NCBI GenBank assembly: GCA_003153575.1
Contig: PLZW01000037.1
Location: forward strand, 1-64,000
Reading direction: 5' to 3'
Source of the DNA: Acidimicrobiaceae bacterium
GTDB taxonomy: Bacteria > Actinomycetota > Acidimicrobiia > Acidimicrobiales > RAAP-2
DNA length: 64,000 nt
The translations under genes were made by a program, and so were the position numbers. Below the pieces are notes generated by a model that made no database searches, had not been told where the DNA came from, and saw only the letters and a list, made by a program, of their open reading frames with translations. This document shows positions 59,667 to 64,000 of this stretch, piece by piece. Each line of letters begins with the position of its first letter. Positions within the stretch are counted from its first letter, which is position 1.

Positions 59667-60323
59667 ATGGAGTTCACGCGACTGAATGAGTCAATTGACT
59701 ATCGGCAGCGACGCGAAGAGCTGCGGGCTGCCGAATTGGACCTCGCCGACCACGTCGAAAGGGTCGCCGCCCTCCGGCGAGCTCTCCCGCTGGACACGAT
59801 CATCGACGACTACGAGCTGATCGACGTGTCGACCCGCGATCAGATACGACTGTCTGAACTATTCACCGCCCCGAACCGGTCACTTGTCATCTACCACTTG
59901 ATGTTCGGAAAGGCGCAGGAGAATCCTTGCCCGCTGTGCACAATGTGGGTCGACGGCTGCAACGGCGTCGCGCCCCACCTCATGGAGAACATCGACTTCG
60001 CTGTCGTCGCCGCTGCCGATCCTTCTGCAATCCAGGCACACGCGGAATCACGCGGCTGGAACAACCTTCGGCTGCTCAGCGCCGGCGACTCCAGCTTCAA
60101 GTTCGACCTCGGCAGCGAGGAGGCCGACGGTGCCCAGACCGAGTGGGTCTCGGTCTTCTCTCTAGGACCGGATGACACGGTGTGCCACGTCTATTCGAAA
60201 GGCGCCCGAATGTCTGAGGACCGGCGTGAGCGCGGGATCGACCTGCTCAGCCCGGTGTGGCACCTGCTTGACCTCACGCCTGGCGGGCGCGGTAGTTGGT
60301 ACCCATCGCTCGGCTATGGCTGA
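59667..60323 (+). CDS. DUF899 thioredoxin-like protein
   Basis: A 218-residue protein of the DUF899 thioredoxin-like family. It has an N-terminal coiled region (RREELRAAELDLADHVERVA), the block LVIYHLMFG, and a CPLCTMWVDG motif whose CxxC is at the place of a thioredoxin active site. Function unknown, probably redox. GAGGAGG is about eleven bases upstream of ATG 59667. Confidence 0.88.
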   Translation: MEFTRLNESIDYRQRREELRAAELDLADHVERVAALRRALPLDTIIDDYELIDVSTRDQIRLSELFTAPNRSLVIYHLMFGKAQENPCPLCTMWVDGCNGVAPHLMENIDFAVVAAADPSAIQAHAESRGWNNLRLLSAGDSSFKFDLGSEEADGAQTEWVSVFSLGPDDTVCHVYSKGARMSEDRRERGIDLLSPVWHLLDLTPGGRGSWYPSLGYG

Positions 60324-60523
60324 AGGCGCCGGTCCCGAAGCTGATTCTGCCAAACCGGTGGTCGAGTCGACGGGTCTGGAGCAGGTAGCCCGTATTGCGC
60401 CAGGTGAGCATCACTACTCGGCAGTGCCCGACGCCTCACCATCGTTGGAATTGATGATGCCGTTAGGCTCCTTCTCTCGGTTGGCTATGGCCGAAGACCG
60501 CCCATCCCGGCGTTTCGCCCGTC

Positions 60524-61157
60524 ATGGAACAATGGAACTTCGTGCGACACAATCCGCTCCACGCGAGTGAGGACACCGACGTAGTTCGTCGGCTGATCCG
60601 AGAGAATCCGTGGGCGATCTTGGTGAGCAATAACAATGGTGAGCAGGTCGCTTCGCACTATCCGATTCTGCTTGACGATGAGGCCGATGGGCTGACCATC
60701 CTTACTCACGTCGGAAGGCCCGATGAGATGATCCATGGATTCGGGGACCGGGAAGTCTTGCTCATCGTCCAAGGACGCAACGGGTACATCTCGCCGAGTT
60801 GGTACGCACCGGGAGCAATCCGGGCACCGACGTGGAACTTCAGTGCTGCCCACTGCTATGGGGTGCCCCCAGATGCTCGAACCGGAGGAGAACCTCACGG
60901 TTCTCGCGAAGCTTGTCGAAAGCTTCGAACGTCATGTTGAAGACCCGATGCTGCTGGACGTGGACTGGGGCCGCCCCGTGGCGCAGGGCACGGTGGGCAT
61001 CCGGCTGCCCATTACCCGTTTCGTCTGCAAGATCAAGATGAGTCAGGACAAGGATCCTGTGACCCAGCGACAGGTGATGGCCGCGTTGCGTGCACCCGGA
61101 CCGTTTCACAATCCCGAACTCGCCGACGATATGGAGCAGGCTCTCTCGGGGCCATGA
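60524..61157 (+). pseudogene. PaiB-like FMN-binding regulator, frameshifted
   Basis: A PaiB/FMN-binding negative regulator family gene in two frames. The first part has WAILVSNNNGEQVASHYPIL, VLLIVQGRNGYISPSWYA and TWNFSAAHCYGVP, then runs off frame. The second resumes as QMLEPEENLTVLAKLVESFE and VGIRLPITRFVCKIKMSQDK. The shift is exactly at a run of five C (60866-60870). Four C would give VPQML and one 210-residue protein, the family's normal length. It is probably a homopolymer sequencing error or a phase-variable tract. Confidence 0.82.
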
Positions 61158-61358
61158 ACTCGACACTGATCGTGGTCCATTGGGCTGCGACCGCCTACTG
61201 CGGGTCCGAACCTTTCTTCGCCGCAGCGAGTCATACTCAGCAATGACATTGGGGGTCGGTATGCACCTAAGGCTCTTGACCGCTTCACGTCTGGACCTAC
61301 GGTTGCTCTGCTGCGATCCAGCCAGCCTGAATTGTGGTCTCTCATGTAGGGAGGCAAG

Positions 61359-62222
61359 GTGAGGCGGTCCAGCCTGGTAGCGATCATTGCGTGGTCAACA
61401 CTTGCCGCAGTCTCCTTGCCGGCCTGCGGGGTTTCGACGGCGACGAGCAGCCCAACGACTGCGACCAGTCACCCTTCCGCGCCTCTTCAGACGGCTCTGG
61501 CCGCGTGGTCGAATTTTCCGGCCGCAGCCCCGAAACGACCGGTCGTGCTCCTCTATGGAGACAAGGTCAATGCTCCTGCCCAAGGATTCTCCGATGATGC
61601 CCTCAAAGAGGCATTCCTCGATGGTGCAATCGCGGGACCGGACTCCCTTCCATCTGGTCCGACAACATCGGACGGTGTCGACCTCATCACCTCGCAGCAG
61701 GCGCTCACCATCATCACCATGCCGTCGGGAAGCGGCCCTCCAGCAACCGTGACCCTTCAGGTCACGAAGATCGCACTGGGCACGGATACGTTCCAGACCG
61801 ATCGCGGAATGCTTCCGCTGCCGGCGTGGCAATTCTGGATGCAGGGAGTTCAGAACCCGGCCAGCGTCCTGGCCGTCTCGCCAGACGAGGTGTTCACGCC
61901 GCCCCAGCCAAACGATCGCCCTCAGGCAGTGGGCGCTGGAACGATCGGTCGGGACGAACGAACCCTCCTACTGACCTTCGCTGGACCTCCGGCCGGGACC
62001 GGACCGTGCGAAGCGAACTTCGTTGCGTCGAGTGCCGAGTCAGCGTCGGCCGTGGCCGTCAGCCTCCGGTCGATCACGTCGCCCAGGTACAAGCACGTTG
62101 CCTGCGCTCTCGTAGCTGTCGATCGTCATCTCACGATCACGCTCCTGACACCGCTCCGCAATCGGGTCCTCATCGATGTATCGAGTTTGATGGCCGTACC
62201 TGTGACGAAGGTCAGTGGGTAG
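61359..62222 (+). CDS. putative lipoprotein
   Basis: A 287-residue exported protein with GTG start, a basic MRRSS, a hydrophobic core and a lipobox SLPAC at the cleavage site, then a Thr/Ser linker. The mature domain has no recognised family; two further cysteines (C227 region, PCEAN, and ACALV) may pair. GGGAGG lies four bases upstream. It stands alone. Confidence 0.65.
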   Translation: MRRSSLVAIIAWSTLAAVSLPACGVSTATSSPTTATSHPSAPLQTALAAWSNFPAAAPKRPVVLLYGDKVNAPAQGFSDDALKEAFLDGAIAGPDSLPSGPTTSDGVDLITSQQALTIITMPSGSGPPATVTLQVTKIALGTDTFQTDRGMLPLPAWQFWMQGVQNPASVLAVSPDEVFTPPQPNDRPQAVGAGTIGRDERTLLLTFAGPPAGTGPCEANFVASSAESASAVAVSLRSITSPRYKHVACALVAVDRHLTITLLTPLRNRVLIDVSSLMAVPVTKVSG

Positions 62223-62603
62223 ACGACTGGGCCAGTCGACGTTGGTCTCAACGGCGCGAGACCGTGGCAAACAGCGAATGTCCGCGACCTTGCCGCCAAT
62301 TCGCCTGTGGGGGCGCAATCGAAGACCGGGTCCTTGCCCCCGCGGACCGCCACACAACGGCGGGTTCCGGGCGTGTGGATCAGTTCGCCGAATGCTTCGT
62401 CGTTCGAGGGGGAGCTCCTTGCCCGACTATTCTCCATACTGAGTTCGTTGAGGAGCGCTGTCGCAGCGCACGGTCTAAGGAGGTGAGTCCGATTCTTTTC
62501 GTTCATAGTCGGGTGCTCACCCCTTCACGCTGGAGCCTTTAGAGCTTCGTCGTCATCGGTCCTCGGGCGCCCGCAACTCGGATGCCCTGAAAGGGACCAA
62601 GAC
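62223..62603. other. intergenic region
   Basis: About 380 bases with no supported gene. Short open frames carry no motif. The promoter of the patatin-like gene should lie near its right end. Confidence 0.35.
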
Positions 62604-63599
62604 ATGTCGCAATTTCACGAATCGCTCCCGTTGACCGGGGGCAAAGCTCAATCATTCGCTCTTGACTCGGTGCGGCGTACGTCGCACCAGCAGGTGGTTC
62701 ACAACGTCGCTCTGGTTCTCGGTGGCGGTGGAGCTGCCGGAAATGCGTGGGAAATCGGCATCATCGCTGGCCTGGCCGAAGCTGGTCTCGATATGACAGA
62801 GGCCGCCGATCTGGTAGTCGGCACCTCGGCCGGTGCCACCGCGGCAGCGCAGGTGCGCAGCGGTATGCCGCCGGCCGAACTGTTGGCTTCGGTGCTGTCC
62901 CCGCCTGTTCAACCAGTCGGACAGAATCGGGAACAGCCCCCGTCCCTGCCGATGGCCACAGTGTTCGAACGAATGAGGGCCATCGGCGCGGCCGCCACCT
63001 CGGCAGCCGATCTACAGCGGGCGATGGGCGCGTTCGGGTTGGAGAGCGACTCCATACTCGGGCCCGAGGCGGGACAGCGACGCGCAGTGGTCGCCGCCAG
63101 ATTGCCTCGCCCTGACTGGCCGGACAGGCCGATGATCGTGGTGGCTCTCGACGCGCATACCGGCGAGTTGGCTGCGTTCGACCGCAATTCCGGCGTCGAG
63201 CTGGTGGACGCGGTCACCGCGAGCACCGCGCTACCCGGTCTGGTCCCCACCGTCAGCATCAACGGTGGGCGCTACATCGACGGCGGCGTGCGCTCTCCCG
63301 ACAACGCCGACCTTGCTTCGGGCTATGCCAACGTCCTGGTGCTCTCGCCGTTGGGTGGACGAACCGGGACCCCACCGGAAGGCCAGTTCGAGGGCCTGCG
63401 CAGACCACCGGGCGCGGACCTGGGAAGCCAGGTCGAGGGCCTGCGCAAGGGGGGCAGCTACGTCGAGGTGATCACGCCGGACGCCGAATCCCGAGCTGCA
63501 ATGGGCACGAACCAGATGGATCCCGCGACCCGCAATCCCGCCGCCCGTGCCGGTTTCGCCCAAGGCAAGCAGGAAGCGACCCGCGTGAAGTTCCTCTGA
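62604..63599 (+). CDS. patatin-like phospholipase
   Basis: A 331-residue patatin-fold esterase. It has the oxyanion loop LGGGGAAGNAWE near residue 39, nucleophile S75 in VGTSAGATA and the dyad Asp at D226 in YIDGGVRS. It should hydrolyse acyl esters of lipids. No signal peptide. AAAGGGA precedes ATG 62604. Divergent or convergent partners: it is convergent with the MarR gene at the window edge. Confidence 0.9.
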   Translation: MSQFHESLPLTGGKAQSFALDSVRRTSHQQVVHNVALVLGGGGAAGNAWEIGIIAGLAEAGLDMTEAADLVVGTSAGATAAAQVRSGMPPAELLASVLSPPVQPVGQNREQPPSLPMATVFERMRAIGAAATSAADLQRAMGAFGLESDSILGPEAGQRRAVVAARLPRPDWPDRPMIVVALDAHTGELAAFDRNSGVELVDAVTASTALPGLVPTVSINGGRYIDGGVRSPDNADLASGYANVLVLSPLGGRTGTPPEGQFEGLRRPPGADLGSQVEGLRKGGSYVEVITPDAESRAAMGTNQMDPATRNPAARAGFAQGKQEATRVKFL

Positions 63600-63718
63600 C
63601 ATTTGCTCGCCGACGCTCGGCGCTACCGTCATCTGTGAAGAGCCCCAAGCGCTGGGTAGGCGGGGCACTCTTCACTGGGGTGGGGCGCGGCCGGTGGGGC
63701 AAGAGTCGCTGGCGAGAA

Positions 63719-64000
63719 CTACCAGGCAGGGCGAAGAGGACCAGAGGCGACGACGGCGCTGAGGGTCGCCGTCAGAGATCGAATCTCCGCACGTCCGGCA
63801 GACTGCTCCCATTCGGCGATCGTCCGATCCGCCGCATATTCCGCCGCCCTCGTGCAGGCCCAACCCTTCGGCGTCAATGAGAGCACCGATGAGCGAGCGT
63901 CGGTTGGATGTTGCGTCCGATTGACGTACCCCCGTTGCACGAGGAGTTCGACCATCTGGCTGGCCGCCTGTTTCGAGATCCCGAGATGGTTCGCAACATC
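63719..64000 (-). CDS. MarR-family regulator, partial at the window edge
   Basis: The C-terminal 93 residues of a MarR regulator; the 5' end lies beyond the window. The recognition helix GISKQAASQMVELLVQRGYV and the wing RTQHPTDARSSVLSLTPKG are complete. The target is unknown. Confidence 0.85.
   Translation of the reverse strand, partial: DVANHLGISKQAASQMVELLVQRGYVNRTQHPTDARSSVLSLTPKGWACTRAAEYAADRTIAEWEQSAGRAEIRSLTATLSAVVASGPLRPAW

Overview
The window looks like chromosomal DNA from a high-GC actinomycete, most plausibly an acidimicrobial or other soil actinobacterium (inference). The support is very high GC, frequent GTG/TTG starts, ATGA/GTGA gene overlaps, a DUF2510-flanked PrsW protein, a CadI/ArsI-type protein, a mycothiol-type nitroreductase relative, F420/PPOX-type flavoproteins and thiolase/DUF35 lipid-CoA genes. 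No rRNA or other species-level marker is present.

Layout. 0.1-3.4 kb: a small zinc-ribbon gene, a secreted protein and a divergent arsenic cluster (arsR / arsI, aquaporin, arsC). 3.4-13.8 kb: XRE regulator, GH13 glucosidase, SDRs, two double-hotdog thioesterase-like genes (the first frameshifted), a heme-type beta-barrel protein, an FTR1 iron permease behind a DtxR/IdeR-like box, and an MFS exporter. 14.1-27.9 kb: trmO-like gene, ABC exporter, TfoX-N protein, DapB-fold dehydrogenase plus SDR, frameshifted PrsW, two PPOX proteins, a low-MW phosphatase and P-loop kinase, an ArsR/SRPBCC/DHFR-like operon, AAC(3)-like acetyltransferase, frameshifted KefB-like antiporter and a sulfatase. 28.0-32.2 kb: a tight operon of two DUF35 proteins, two thiolase-fold proteins without the usual cysteine, and an MBL hydrolase. 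32.2-40.5 kb: RidA, ABC-F, DUF2277, a secreted phosphoesterase-like lipoprotein, ferredoxin, gltX, a YdcF-like protein and a PhnX-like/FAD-oxidase pair.

40.6-54.7 kb is the accessory part. tRNA-Gln and tRNA-Glu lie side by side, and 3' fragments of tRNA-Glu recur at 49.6 and 54.7 kb, with a weak trace at 51.65 kb. This marks tandem insertions into tRNA-Glu. The first segment (8.8 kb) holds a Panacea-domain module and a LysR-linked catabolic cluster. The second (about 2 kb) holds essentially one two-gene operon: a nitrobindin-like beta-barrel protein with a C-terminal cargo-loading-peptide motif, overlapping by 4 bp a family 1 encapsulin shell gene. The third holds an Lrp-type regulator, a DHA2 exporter and a TetR stump. 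No integrase is visible. The encapsulin/heme-barrel cassette is the most interesting system in the window.

54.8-64 kb: Fic protein, a remnant of a GAP-like membrane protein, two divergent secreted beta-propeller proteins, a DUF899 protein, a frameshifted PaiB-like gene, a lipoprotein, a patatin-like phospholipase and a partial MarR gene at the right edge. Four otherwise well-conserved genes (8.6, 19.8, 25.1 and 60.9 kb) are each broken by what looks like a single-base indel, so sequencing or assembly error has to be considered beside true gene decay.
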